A stretch of DNA of 64,000 nucleotides, from contig CAIPKV010000078.1 in NCBI GenBank assembly GCA_903865745.1, positions 29,108 to 93,107 of the forward strand, read 5' to 3'. The stretch comes from an uncultured Verrucomicrobia subdivision 3 bacterium. GTDB taxonomy: Bacteria > Verrucomicrobiota > Verrucomicrobiia > Limisphaerales > UBA11358. A program made the translations under genes and the position numbers. Below the pieces are notes generated by a model. That model ran no database searches, was not told where the DNA came from, and worked only from the letters and a program-made list of their open reading frames with translations. How positions within the stretch are numbered: the stretch's first letter is position 1; each line of letters starts with the position of its first letter. Positions 43,452 through 52,482 of this stretch are shown in pieces.

Positions 43452-44390
43452 ATGAGCAGCTATCACCTGGATCATCTGCAGTATCTGGAGACCGAAGCGA
43501 TTCACATCATGCGTGAAGTCGCCGCCGAGTTTGAACGCCCTGCCCTCCTTTTCTCTGGCGGCAAAGATTCCATCTGCCTCCTGCGACTCGCGGAAAAAGC
43601 GTTTCGCCCGTCGGACATTCCGATGCCTTTCCTGAACGTCGAGACCGGCCACGAATTCCCCGAATTGCTGGAATTCCGTGACCGCCGCGCGAAAGAGCTT
43701 GGTGCTAAATTGATTGTCCGCACGGTGGACGAAGCTATCGCCAAAGGCCACGCGCATCCCGCACCCGGCGAAATCAGCCGCAACAAACTGCAAATTCCCG
43801 TACTGCTCGGTGCGATTGAAGAATTTCAATTCGATTGCGCCATCGGCGGCGCACGACGCGACGAGGAAAAAGCCCGCGCAAAAGAACGCTTCTTCAGCTT
43901 CCGCGATTCCTTTGGCCAATGGGATCCGAAGAACCAGCGCCCGGAAATTTGGAATCTTTACAACGCCAAGCTGAATCCCGGCGAGAATATGCGCGTCTTT
44001 CCGCTCTCCAACTGGACGGAGATGGATGTTTGGGAATACATCAAGAAAGAGCAGCTCGAAGTACCGAACATTTATTTCAGCCACGAGCGGGACTGTTATA
44101 GGAAGGGCGGCCAGTGGCTGCCAGTGCCACCACCGCATACCGATGCCACCAAACCCGATCCGTTTGCAGGCGCTCGGCCAAAGGCTAACGAACCCATCAA
44201 ACGCATGATTGTCCGCGTCCGCACGATTGCCGATATGATTAGTACCGGCATGATCGAATCGAAGACGGAAACCATCGACGACATCATCGGCGAAGTTTCT
44301 GCCGCGCGCGTCACTGAGCGCGGCACCCGTGCCGATGACAAAGCCTCCGAAGCTGCCATGGAAGATCGCAAAAAGGCTGGTTACTTTTAA
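43452..44390 (+). CDS. cysD: Sulfate adenylyltransferase subunit 2
   Basis: With CysN it activates sulfate to adenylyl sulfate. The 312-residue product has the PP-loop ALLFSGGKDSICLLRL and the CysD motifs FPLSNWTEMDVWEYI and GGARRDEEKARAKER. It is 9 bp after cysH. Its partner cysN does not follow directly: a 2.5-kb gene for a large exported protein intervenes. Confidence 0.96.
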   Translation: MSSYHLDHLQYLETEAIHIMREVAAEFERPALLFSGGKDSICLLRLAEKAFRPSDIPMPFLNVETGHEFPELLEFRDRRAKELGAKLIVRTVDEAIAKGHAHPAPGEISRNKLQIPVLLGAIEEFQFDCAIGGARRDEEKARAKERFFSFRDSFGQWDPKNQRPEIWNLYNAKLNPGENMRVFPLSNWTEMDVWEYIKKEQLEVPNIYFSHERDCYRKGGQWLPVPPPHTDATKPDPFAGARPKANEPIKRMIVRVRTIADMISTGMIESKTETIDDIIGEVSAARVTERGTRADDKASEAAMEDRKKAGYF

Positions 44391-44412
44391 CCTCAGATTT
44401 TTGGATTTCAGC

Positions 44413-46872
44413 ATGAAAACCTGCAAACCAAGCCGCCAACTGTGCGCGCTGATGCTTTGCATCAGAGTTTGCTTTCAGCTGACCGACAATCTGCACGCAG
44501 TTGAGCCGCGTGCCGTTTCGGGAATTTATCCACAACTCGCCACCTTCAACAACGAAGGCGAGTGCGGCACGGGTGCGGTGGTACCGTGGGCGGATCGCCT
44601 GTGGATTATCAGCTACGGACCCCATAAACCATTTGGTTCCACCGATAAACTTTACGAGATTACTCCCAACCTAGAACAAATCGTCCGCCCCGAGAGCATT
44701 GGCGGCACGCCAGCGGATCGAATGATTCACCGCGAGTCACAGCAGCTCATCATTGGTCCGTATCTCATTGACACCAACCTCGATGTCCGTGTCATTCCAT
44801 GGCAAAAAATGCCCGGCCGGCTCACCGCCGTTGCACGGCATCTCACCGACCCGACGAACAAGGTTTATTTCGCTACGATGGAAGCTGGACTTTACGAAGT
44901 CGATATCCATTCACTTGCGGTCACTGGCCTGCTCAAAGACCGTATGAACATACCGAAAGCTGGCGTATTGAGTGAAGATTATCCAGCGGCGGACGAAACA
45001 AAACTTCCCGGCTGGCACGGCAAAGGCCTCTACTCCGGTCAAGGCCGCGTGGTCTTTGCCAACAACGGCGAGCACGGCAAAGACGCAGAGTCAAATCCCG
45101 ACACCGTGAGCGGTGCGCTCGGCGAATGGTTCGGCTCCGGCGATTACTCGCTGGTGCGCCGCGCCCAATTCACCGAGGTTACCGGTCCGGGTGGCATTTA
45201 CGGCAACTTGCATCGCGATACCGACCCGCTTTGGAGCCTCGGCTTCGACAAACGCTCGCTGATTTTGATGTGTCTGGATAACGGCACCTGGCACGCCTGG
45301 CGGCTACCCAAGCCCGATCATTCCTACGACGGGGCGCATGGCTGGTTCACCGAATGGCCGCGCATCCGCGACATCGGCGAGGATGATTTGCTGATGACCA
45401 TGCACGGCGCGTTCTGGCATTTCCCGAAAAACTTTTGCGCCACGAATTCCGCCGGCATTGCGCCGCGTTCCAGCTACTTGAAAATCATCGGCGACTTCTG
45501 CCGGTGGAACGACCGCATCGTGCTTGGCTGCGATGATGCGGCCATCGTTGAGGTTCCGCGCAAGCTTAAGGGAAAACTTGCGCCGACCGGGCAGTCGCAG
45601 TCGAATCTGCAATTTCTCCGGCCATCACAATTGGATGAATTCGGTCCCACACTCGGCCACGGCGCGGTGTGGCTCAATGACGCCGTCAAGGCGGGCGAAG
45701 TTTCCGATTCTTTTCTTTTTTCCGGCTTTACCTACCGCACCCTCATTTTATCGCACAATAATTTGCAACCCGTCACTTTCACCTTGGAAGTGGACGCGCA
45801 GGGTAACGGTGTCTGGAAAAAACTGCGCGACATCGAAGTGCCGGCTGGTGGGTCCCTCTGGACGGAATTCACGCCCAGCGAAACTGGGGCATGGGTGCGC
45901 GTGCGGGCTAATCGTGATTGCACTAAGACCACGGCTTGTTTTCAGTTTCATAATGCCGACAAGCGCAGTCCATCAGCGGCCACATTGTTTGACGGTCTTC
46001 CCGAACCCGGCGACACCCAGATCAGCGGCGGCAGGCTGCACCAGCGCGGCGGCGACGCACGGACATTGCAATGTATCTCCGCTGACGGCAAATCGGCTTG
46101 CTACGAACTCGATGGAAATTTGAAATTGTACCGGACAAATGATCCCGCCAGTATCGCCTGGGCCAAATCAAACCTCGCCATTCCGCGCGATTTTCTGACC
46201 GTTGATAATGCTTCCGTCGTTTGCATGGACAATGGCCATCGCTGGCGGTTGCCGAAAGGCGCGGCTGCTTTTGCGCAACCCGACGCGGGTGCTGACGAAC
46301 GGGTTTGCCGCGAAGTCGTCACGGAACGGGATTTATTCAACGCATTCGGGACTGTCTACGAACTGCCGGCCGAAAGTGCCGGGGGCTTTATTAAAATCCG
46401 TCCGATTGCCACCCATAACCGGCAGATTAAGGACTACGCCAGCTATCGCGGGTTGCTGGTGATGAGCGGCGTCCGGGATGACGCCGCTGGTGAACACATC
46501 GTCCGCAGCGACGACGGCCAGTGCGCCTTGTGGGTCGGCTCGGTGGATGACCTCTGGCAGCTTGGCAAACCGCAGGGTATTGGTGGCCCTTGGAACAATA
46601 CGGAAGTTGTCTCCGGCCAGCCCTCCGATCCCTATCTGATGACCGGCTACGATCATAAAAAGCTTAAACTCGCTCATACTTCCACTGTGCCAGTCACTTT
46701 CCACGTGGAAGCGGACTTCTCCGGCACGGGCGACTGGGTCATTTACAAGACCTTCACCGTCCAGCCGGGTCAAACTACGGAATATCATTTTCCGGATACG
46801 TTCTCTGCGTATTGGGTTCGCCTGACCGCGGACCGCAATACCACCGCAACCGCCATTTTCAATTACTACTAA
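44413..46872 (+). CDS. Large exported protein of unknown function inside the cys operon
   Basis: The 819-residue protein begins with a signal-like segment (MKTCKPSRQLCALMLCIRVC). It contains two related beta-sandwich-like modules at about 434-517 and 741-819: FLFSGFTYRTLILSHNN with TFTLEVDAQGNGVWKKLRDI, and YLMTGYDHKKLKLAHTS with TFHVEADFSGTGDWVIYKTF. The region between and before has repeated Trp/Gly-rich strands, perhaps a beta-propeller. It sits 22 bp after cysD and 9 bp before cysN, so it is transcribed with sulfate-activation genes. An extracellular role connected to sulfate supply, such as sulfated-glycan use, is only a guess. Confidence 0.8.
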   Translation: MKTCKPSRQLCALMLCIRVCFQLTDNLHAVEPRAVSGIYPQLATFNNEGECGTGAVVPWADRLWIISYGPHKPFGSTDKLYEITPNLEQIVRPESIGGTPADRMIHRESQQLIIGPYLIDTNLDVRVIPWQKMPGRLTAVARHLTDPTNKVYFATMEAGLYEVDIHSLAVTGLLKDRMNIPKAGVLSEDYPAADETKLPGWHGKGLYSGQGRVVFANNGEHGKDAESNPDTVSGALGEWFGSGDYSLVRRAQFTEVTGPGGIYGNLHRDTDPLWSLGFDKRSLILMCLDNGTWHAWRLPKPDHSYDGAHGWFTEWPRIRDIGEDDLLMTMHGAFWHFPKNFCATNSAGIAPRSSYLKIIGDFCRWNDRIVLGCDDAAIVEVPRKLKGKLAPTGQSQSNLQFLRPSQLDEFGPTLGHGAVWLNDAVKAGEVSDSFLFSGFTYRTLILSHNNLQPVTFTLEVDAQGNGVWKKLRDIEVPAGGSLWTEFTPSETGAWVRVRANRDCTKTTACFQFHNADKRSPSAATLFDGLPEPGDTQISGGRLHQRGGDARTLQCISADGKSACYELDGNLKLYRTNDPASIAWAKSNLAIPRDFLTVDNASVVCMDNGHRWRLPKGAAAFAQPDAGADERVCREVVTERDLFNAFGTVYELPAESAGGFIKIRPIATHNRQIKDYASYRGLLVMSGVRDDAAGEHIVRSDDGQCALWVGSVDDLWQLGKPQGIGGPWNNTEVVSGQPSDPYLMTGYDHKKLKLAHTSTVPVTFHVEADFSGTGDWVIYKTFTVQPGQTTEYHFPDTFSAYWVRLTADRNTTATAIFNYY

Positions 46873-46881
46873 TCATAAACC

Positions 46882-48198
46882 ATGCCCCACTCGCATCCCA
46901 TCGAATTGCTCCGCTTCAACACCTGCGGCTCCGTTGACGACGGCAAGTCCACGCTCATCGGCCGGCTCCTCTATGACTCCAAGTCCTTGATGGAAGACCA
47001 GGTCGAGGCGCTGGAAAAATCCGCCGACATCACCGGCGGCGGCCAGATCAATCTCGCGAACCTCACCGACGGCCTGCGCGCGGAACGCGAACAGGGCATC
47101 ACGATTGACGTCGCCTATCGCTATTTCGCCACACCCAAACGCAAGTTCATCGTCGCCGACACGCCGGGCCACGTGCAATACACCCGCAACATGGTCACCG
47201 GCGCCTCAACCGCAAATTTGTCCATCGTGCTTGTGGACGCGCGTCTCGGCGTCATTGAGCAGACCCGCCGACATACATACATTGCGGCGCTGCTCGGCAT
47301 TCCGCATCTCGTCATCGCCATCAACAAAATGGATCTGGTGGACTGGAGCGAAGCGCGCTTCAATGAAATCCGTGATGAAATCGAAAGTTTCCTCCCGAAG
47401 TTCGGGGCGTTTCGCGATGTGAAATTCATTCCCATGAGCGCCTTATCCGGCGACAACGTGGTGGATGCTTCCGCGAAAACTCCGTGGTACGAAGGCCCAG
47501 CGCTCTTGCATCATCTGGAAACCGTTTACATCGCGAGCGACCGCAATTTCAGCACCTTCCGTTTTCCCGTGCAATGGGTCAACCGCCCGAACAACCCCAC
47601 CAATAAGGAACTGCACGACTTTCGCGGTCTCAGCGGCCAGATCGCCAGCGGCATTGTGCGCCAGGGCCAGGAAATCGTCATCCTGCCCGCCGGCATCAAG
47701 ACCAAGGTAAAAGAAATCTGGAGCTACGACGGCGCGATAACCGAGGCGTTCTGTCCGCAATCCGTAACCATTTGTCTGACGGACGACATCGATGTAAGCC
47801 GCGGCGACATGATGGTGGGGCTCGATAATTTACCCGGCCGCAGCGGCGACTTGCAGGCGCGCGTCTGTTGGATGAATTTGCGACCGCTCACGGCTGGCAA
47901 AAAGTTTTATCTCAAGCACACCACGCAGATGGTCCAGGCTTCCGTTACGCAAATCGAAAATCGTATCAACTTCACCACCTTCGACGCGGAACCCAATCCC
48001 GCCGCTCTGGGCCTGAACGATATTGGCACCATCCGTCTGCGCACGGCCAAGCCGCTGATCTTCGACGGGTACGAGACCAACCGGCTGACCGGTTCATTCA
48101 TCCTCGTGGAGCAAGGCACGAATGCGACCGTCGCCGCCGGAATGCTGTTCCCGCCCCTCGAAACTGCCCGACCGGAATACGCCGACTTCGCCATTTGA
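46882..48198 (+). CDS. cysN: Sulfate adenylyltransferase subunit 1 (GTPase)
   Basis: This EF-Tu-like GTPase drives sulfate adenylation. The 438-residue product has G1 GSVDDGKST, the switch region REQGITIDVAYRYF, G3 DTPGHVQYTRNM and G4 NKMDLVDW, then two beta-barrel domains. It ends without a CysC kinase domain. It is slightly shorter than enterobacterial CysN. It is the last gene of the cys operon; island E begins at its stop codon. Confidence 0.95.
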   Translation: MPHSHPIELLRFNTCGSVDDGKSTLIGRLLYDSKSLMEDQVEALEKSADITGGGQINLANLTDGLRAEREQGITIDVAYRYFATPKRKFIVADTPGHVQYTRNMVTGASTANLSIVLVDARLGVIEQTRRHTYIAALLGIPHLVIAINKMDLVDWSEARFNEIRDEIESFLPKFGAFRDVKFIPMSALSGDNVVDASAKTPWYEGPALLHHLETVYIASDRNFSTFRFPVQWVNRPNNPTNKELHDFRGLSGQIASGIVRQGQEIVILPAGIKTKVKEIWSYDGAITEAFCPQSVTICLTDDIDVSRGDMMVGLDNLPGRSGDLQARVCWMNLRPLTAGKKFYLKHTTQMVQASVTQIENRINFTTFDAEPNPAALGLNDIGTIRLRTAKPLIFDGYETNRLTGSFILVEQGTNATVAAGMLFPPLETARPEYADFAI

Positions 48199-48490
48199 AG
48201 TCAAACCGGTCGAAAACCGGTCCGCCGATGGGAAAAGTGACGCCGCTTTCTCAAAAAGCCGACCCGCCTACGGCAAAAGCGCCTCCGCTTTTACAATAAG
48301 CCGACCCACCTTGGTGGGAGGCGACCCCGCCGATGCCAACTCCGGACCCGCCTTCGGGCAAGGCGGACCCGCTTTTGCCAAAAGCGGACTCGCCGTCGGG
48401 AAAAGCTGACCCGCCTTTACCATAAGCGGACCCGCTTTTTCAAAAGGCGGGCCCGCTTTCTGAATAAGCGAGTCAAGCGTAGGCTCTAGC
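48197..48490. repeat. 21-bp-period repeat island E
   Basis: Fourteen units start every 21 bp from 48197, which is within the cysN stop codon, to 48470. Typical units read GGACCCGC - TTTTGCCAAAAGC, with a local dyad CCGCTTTTG/CAAAAGCGG spanning neighbours. The island fills the first half of the 622-bp gap to the convergent gene at 48821. Confidence 0.9.
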
Positions 48491-48533
48491 TGAACGACTT
48501 ACGCAAAACCCCCCCTTTAAGATGGCTAGAGCC
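48482..48533. repeat. Perfect 9-bp inverted repeat at the end of island E
   Basis: GGCTCTAGC (48482-48490) and GCTAGAGCC (48525-48533) are separated by 34 bp that include ACTTACGCA, which also occurs beside island D, and a C7 run. The role is unknown; it could be a long-looped hairpin or the ends of a small inserted element. Confidence 0.5.
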
Positions 48534-48662
48534 GTTCCAAGTGTCGCTTTTTGCTCACTTGCAGATGCCAGAACTGGGAACGGCCTTAAAAATCTGCCGG
48601 GGTATTTTTCAAAGCACTGGCAAAGCGGCGGAGGGTGCCGCCGTCCAAGGCGCGGGCGTGAA

Positions 48663-48752
48663 GGTTGGGGCGCGTCACTCCGAGCGCGCCGTCCCGGTGA
48701 ACCGGATGCGTCCGTTCCAGCCAGCGGCGGGCAGCGGACTGCCCGCCCTACC
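48663..48752 (-). repeat. REP-like palindromic element, copy 2
   Basis: On the minus strand it begins GGTAGGGCGGGCAGTCC and ends with GGAGTGACGCGCCCCAACC, matching both ends of the element at 5287-5362 while the middle differs in sequence and length (90 against 76 bp). Confidence 0.65.
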
Positions 48753-48820
48753 TGCCGCGATTTTCCGAAACGGCGCGGCTTCTTCTTTCAGGGCGAAGCA
48801 AATGAGGGTGGACACGGGTT

Positions 48821-49840
48821 TCAACGATGACCAACGCTTTGGATTATTTTCTTCGCCGCTTGTAAGATCCATGTGGCGGTAACGTCGTTTGCATGGGTGG
48901 CACGAAGTTGACGGATAAAAATAGACATTTCAATACATCCAAATCCCATGTTTCCTGAATCGAAGAGTTTGGAGGCATTTGATAAAGTATCGTTTAATTC
49001 CTTAAGCTGCTGGTCTGGAACCGACAGATAAGGAATAACAGAAACAATCTCGGACACAGCCTCGCTAGCGGTGATGACGTTCAGAGATATGGATGACTGC
49101 TTCCCACGAGCGAAGGCATTATTAGCGTAAACAACGATATTGTATCCCCCCAGCGGGTAGGTGTGAGATATCGCGGCTCCGTTATTTGTAAAAACAAGAC
49201 TCTCATTTTGTAGGCCAATCCAGTGAAACTGCATCGGCAAATAAAAAGGATCCGTAGACTGGAAACCATCGAGGACGACAACTGCCTTTTTATTGTCTTT
49301 GGCAATCACTCTATAAATTCCTGGTTCGGGATACTGAAAAAACGGGGACTCGATTTGAATGACCACCGTTGGTCCATGGGCGGCATCATATTGAGGTTCG
49401 AGCTGGCTGATGAATATGTTATCTGCGTAATCGGCTTCGAGATACCAGTCGCCTTTTATCAGGTGGTGAGTCTGTGTTTTGGTAAGGGTAAATCTTTGAT
49501 CAACAAAGTTGTAGTTGTCACCGTTAATACCGTTGGTGATTTCGGCAATCGTTTTGAAGGTTCCATTCACCTTCTTCTCCAATATCCACATGGAATCAGG
49601 CAAGGTTGCAAACAGGATGTTAACCTCTAAATCATTTGTGTATATCGGCGCATTAGGGATGTATGAGGGAACGCGAATGGAACGGTTATAGCCACACATT
49701 CCCCACCAAACTACATTTGACGACTCTCCGTTTAGCGCCGAGAAGCTTACGTTGAAGTTCATGTCCGGGTTCCAAAGGTCTTGGGCGCCCGCCCGTTGGA
49801 CTAGAACTGCAAAACAAATGATGGCCAGCAATTTTTTCAT
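48821..49840 (-). CDS. Exported protein of unknown function, AT-richer
   Basis: The 339-residue product has a signal peptide (MKKLLAIICFAVLVQRAGAQ). The body (about 25-250) is rich in beta-strand patterns and aromatic residues (NVVWWGMCGYNRSIRVPSYI, TQTHHLIKGDWYLEADYADN, PLGGYNIVVYANN). A helical C-terminal part (about 265-339) follows: QQLKELNDTLSNASKLFD. No family is recognised. The composition is noticeably AT-richer than the genome around it, suggesting transfer or low expression. It is isolated between repeats and the exonuclease gene. Confidence 0.72.
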   Translation of the reverse strand: MKKLLAIICFAVLVQRAGAQDLWNPDMNFNVSFSALNGESSNVVWWGMCGYNRSIRVPSYIPNAPIYTNDLEVNILFATLPDSMWILEKKVNGTFKTIAEITNGINGDNYNFVDQRFTLTKTQTHHLIKGDWYLEADYADNIFISQLEPQYDAAHGPTVVIQIESPFFQYPEPGIYRVIAKDNKKAVVVLDGFQSTDPFYLPMQFHWIGLQNESLVFTNNGAAISHTYPLGGYNIVVYANNAFARGKQSSISLNVITASEAVSEIVSVIPYLSVPDQQLKELNDTLSNASKLFDSGNMGFGCIEMSIFIRQLRATHANDVTATWILQAAKKIIQSVGHR

Positions 49841-49915
49841 GTCTGATTAATTTTTTACAATGCCAATAGCTTATTATACCGCCAAGATGACATTGCCCCG
49901 ATTGAAATCTAAAAA

Positions 49916-50632
49916 TTATTTTATCCCCGCCAATCGTTCCTTCCAGATTTTGTAGAGGTCCACGGTTGCCTGCACGTCGCGGAGGCAATATTCGGCAATC
50001 TCCCGGTAGCGGCCCGCTTCCAGCATATCTTTCACATCCATCCCGGTCACCCCCGCGCTCTTGGGCGATTCAATGCCGAAGGCCTTGCAGTAAAAATCCA
50101 GATTGAACTTCCGCGCCGCGCCGTCGCGCCCGCTCACGCTGTAAAAAGTGAATTGCTCCGCGAGGTCGCAGTGCGGCTCGGTGGCGTAGCGGTAGCCCAG
50201 CCAATTCTTCTTGGTGATGGGCACGTTTAGCAACGCCGAACGCAGATAAATAAACGGCACGTCGAACCCGCGCCCGTTAAAAGTGACCACGCTGTCGTAA
50301 TGCTTCGCCACATCCCAGAAGGCGGTGAGCAACTCAGTCTCATCGGCCACGGGGACAAACTCCACCAATCCGGCGTCACCGGCATCCTCGTAATCTTCCG
50401 CGATAAAGATGGACTGGCCGCGCCCGGTATCCGCATTCAGCATGGCGATGCAAACCACCTGCGAGGTGAACGGCCAGAGCGACATGAAGCGCGTGATCTC
50501 CTCGCGCTTGACCTGCTTGGCGATGGCGTCGTCGATCTTCTCGGTTTCGCGGAAGAGGTATTCCTGCTGCACCTCGTCGAACAGTTCGATCGGGAGTGCG
50601 GAGGTTTCGATGTCGAAGACGAGAGTCGCCAT
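49916..50632 (-). CDS. Predicted 3'-5' exonuclease (PolB-like, RNase H fold)
   Basis: The 238-residue product has the DEDD exonuclease motifs: VFDIETSALP (ExoI, D6 and E8), VVTFNGRGFDVPFIYLR (ExoII) and EIAEYCLRDVQATVDLY (ExoIII, Asp). It matches the DNA polymerase B-like exonuclease family found as a stand-alone protein. The likely substrate is DNA or RNA 3' ends. It is 74 bp from rimO on the same strand. Confidence 0.87.
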   Translation of the reverse strand: MATLVFDIETSALPIELFDEVQQEYLFRETEKIDDAIAKQVKREEITRFMSLWPFTSQVVCIAMLNADTGRGQSIFIAEDYEDAGDAGLVEFVPVADETELLTAFWDVAKHYDSVVTFNGRGFDVPFIYLRSALLNVPITKKNWLGYRYATEPHCDLAEQFTFYSVSGRDGAARKFNLDFYCKAFGIESPKSAGVTGMDVKDMLEAGRYREIAEYCLRDVQATVDLYKIWKERLAGIK

Positions 50633-50680
50633 GCGGGAAGATTAACCGCCAAGACGCCAAGGACGCCAAGATAAAAATTC

Positions 50681-50708
50681 GACAGGATGGCCAGGATTTA
50701 ATCCTGTC
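50681..50708. repeat. Small inverted repeat at the rimO 3' end
   Basis: GACAGGAT (50681-50688) and ATCCTGTC (50701-50708) form an 8-bp hairpin overlapping the rimO stop codon. Just outside, at 50646-50670, CGCCAAG occurs three times. Both look like members of dispersed short-repeat classes. Confidence 0.5.
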
Positions 50709-52410
50709 AAACCGGTTCCGCAATCAAATCGTAATCGGTGTGGCCGACAATCTTGACCCGGGCGAATTCCCCGATGGGCAAAATTGCTTTCGGGGCCCGG
50801 ATAAAAATGCGGCCGTCTATGTCCGGCGCATCCGCCTCACCGCGCGCCACGTAATAATGGCCGGCCATCTTACCGGCCTGCTTGTCGGGCGTGCGGATAA
50901 GGCCGTGTTCCCAGGAACTAATGTTCGCGCCTTGCAACTGCTTGGCTTTCGCCTCACCTTCGACCAGCACTTTGATTTTGCGGCCGACGAAGGATTCGGA
51001 AATAGCCATCGCAATCTTGTGCTGAGCTTGCATGGCGAGTTCGCGGCGCTTTTGTTTCACCTGATCCGACAACTGACCCGCCATCGCACCCGCGCGCGTG
51101 CCGTCTTCCTTGGAATACGTGAAGACTCCAAGCCGTTCGAAATGCGTCTGTTTGATAAAATCAAGCAGGGCCTTGAAACTCGCTTCCGTCTCACCGGGAA
51201 ACCCAACAATGAACGTCGTGCGCAGCGCGATGCCGGGAATGCCCACGCGAATGCGCTTGATGAGGTCAACGATGTATTGTTGCGAAGTCTCGCGGCGCAT
51301 GCGTTCGAGCATGTTTTCGTGAATGTGCTGAAGCGGAATGTCCACGTAGCGCGCCACTTTCTTGCAGGCGGCCATCGTCTGGATGAGTTCATCCGTCCAA
51401 TGCGCGGGATGCGTGTAGAGCAGGCGAATCCAGAAATCGCCCTTGAGCGAATTGAGTTCGCGCAGGAGCGTGCAAATGGTCGTGGCATCGGCAGCCAAAG
51501 ATTTGGTCGCCGCGTTGAATTTCTCCGGCGAAGAAATGGCGCGCGAATGGTTCGGGCGCAGGTCGAGTCCATAGTAGGTCGAGTCCTGCGAAATCAAATT
51601 AATCTCCTTCACGCCATCGGCGATGAGCGCCTTGGCCTCGGCTACGATGTCCGACTGCGTGCGACTGCGATGCGAGCCACGCATGCGGGGAATGATACAG
51701 AAGCTGCACGGATGGTTGCAGCCCTCGGCAATCTTCAGGTAGGCAAAATGTTTCGGCGTGAGCCGGAAACGCGGCGTCTCGAAATCAGGAATGAAGACCG
51801 GACGGGCGGTCACTTCCAGCAGCGGCGAGGATGGAGGATGGAGAATCGAGGATGGCTTGCCTGGCGCGACAACCGTCTTAGTCTTGCCGAATTTATCCGA
51901 GCCACGCAGGGCATTTTCCTTTTCGTGCTCGTCGAGCGGACGGTTTTTCTCCAGCTCATTCAGTCGCGCAACAACTTTGCCGGTCTGGACCTTGGACTTC
52001 GGGCTTTGAACTTTAGTGGCCCGATTGGCAATCGCCTTGCCCACGATGTCACCGACCTGCGCGACCTGGTCAATTCCCATGAAGGCGTCCACTTCGGGCA
52101 TCAGCTTGGGTAGTTCCTCGCGAAATCGTTGCGAGAGGCAACCGGAAACAATCACGGCCTGACCGCGCTGGTTCGCATCGCGCAGCTCGACGGATTCGAG
52201 AATGGTGTCCACGCTCTCCTCCTGCGCGGAATCAATGAAGGAACAGGTATTGACGATGACGGCATCGGCACTTGCGGCGTCATTCGTAATCTCTACGCCG
52301 CTTTTCATGAGCGAGCCGAGCATGATCTCGGCGTCCACGAGGTTCTTGGCACAGCCAAGCGAAATCATCCCGACGCGCAACGGCTGGGGGCTGGAATTTT
52401 TCTTCGTCAC
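50707..52410 (-). CDS. rimO: Ribosomal protein S12 methylthiotransferase RimO
   Basis: This radical SAM enzyme adds a methylthio group to an Asp of ribosomal protein S12. The 567-residue product has the MTTase domain (MISLGCAKN with Cys20, NTCSFID, SGCLSQR), the radical SAM motif CNHPCSFC (Cys231, Cys235, Cys238) and a C-terminal TRAM domain. It is about 120 residues longer than usual. Extra segments lie between the MTTase and SAM domains (about 132-200, with KVQSPKSKVQ and SSILHPPSS) and near 290-320. The first holds two 7-bp-period DNA repeats, so at least part is translated repeat. Confidence 0.93.
   Translation of the reverse strand: MTKKNSSPQPLRVGMISLGCAKNLVDAEIMLGSLMKSGVEITNDAASADAVIVNTCSFIDSAQEESVDTILESVELRDANQRGQAVIVSGCLSQRFREELPKLMPEVDAFMGIDQVAQVGDIVGKAIANRATKVQSPKSKVQTGKVVARLNELEKNRPLDEHEKENALRGSDKFGKTKTVVAPGKPSSILHPPSSPLLEVTARPVFIPDFETPRFRLTPKHFAYLKIAEGCNHPCSFCIIPRMRGSHRSRTQSDIVAEAKALIADGVKEINLISQDSTYYGLDLRPNHSRAISSPEKFNAATKSLAADATTICTLLRELNSLKGDFWIRLLYTHPAHWTDELIQTMAACKKVARYVDIPLQHIHENMLERMRRETSQQYIVDLIKRIRVGIPGIALRTTFIVGFPGETEASFKALLDFIKQTHFERLGVFTYSKEDGTRAGAMAGQLSDQVKQKRRELAMQAQHKIAMAISESFVGRKIKVLVEGEAKAKQLQGANISSWEHGLIRTPDKQAGKMAGHYYVARGEADAPDIDGRIFIRAPKAILPIGEFARVKIVGHTDYDLIAEPV
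51827..51854 (-). repeat. Heptanucleotide repeat inside rimO (a)
   Basis: On the plus strand the units are GAGGATG, GAGGATG, GAGAATC and GAGGATG. They encode the SSILHPPSS part of the rimO insertion. Confidence 0.7.
51984..52018 (-). repeat. Heptanucleotide repeat inside rimO (b)
   Basis: On the plus strand the units are TCTGGAC, CTTGGAC, TTCGGGC, TTTGAAC and TTTAGTG. They encode the KVQSPKSKVQ part of the rimO insertion. Confidence 0.7.
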
Positions 52411-52482
52411 AGTCGGCGGAGGTTAGCAGAGTTTTAGGGTGAAGCAATCTTGGGAAGACGGGTGCCGCTAAGCGTAATTATT

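Noticed and set aside
50596..52113. Antisense frame of 505 codons opposite rimO
   Set aside because: A shadow of rimO, with no recognisable domain.
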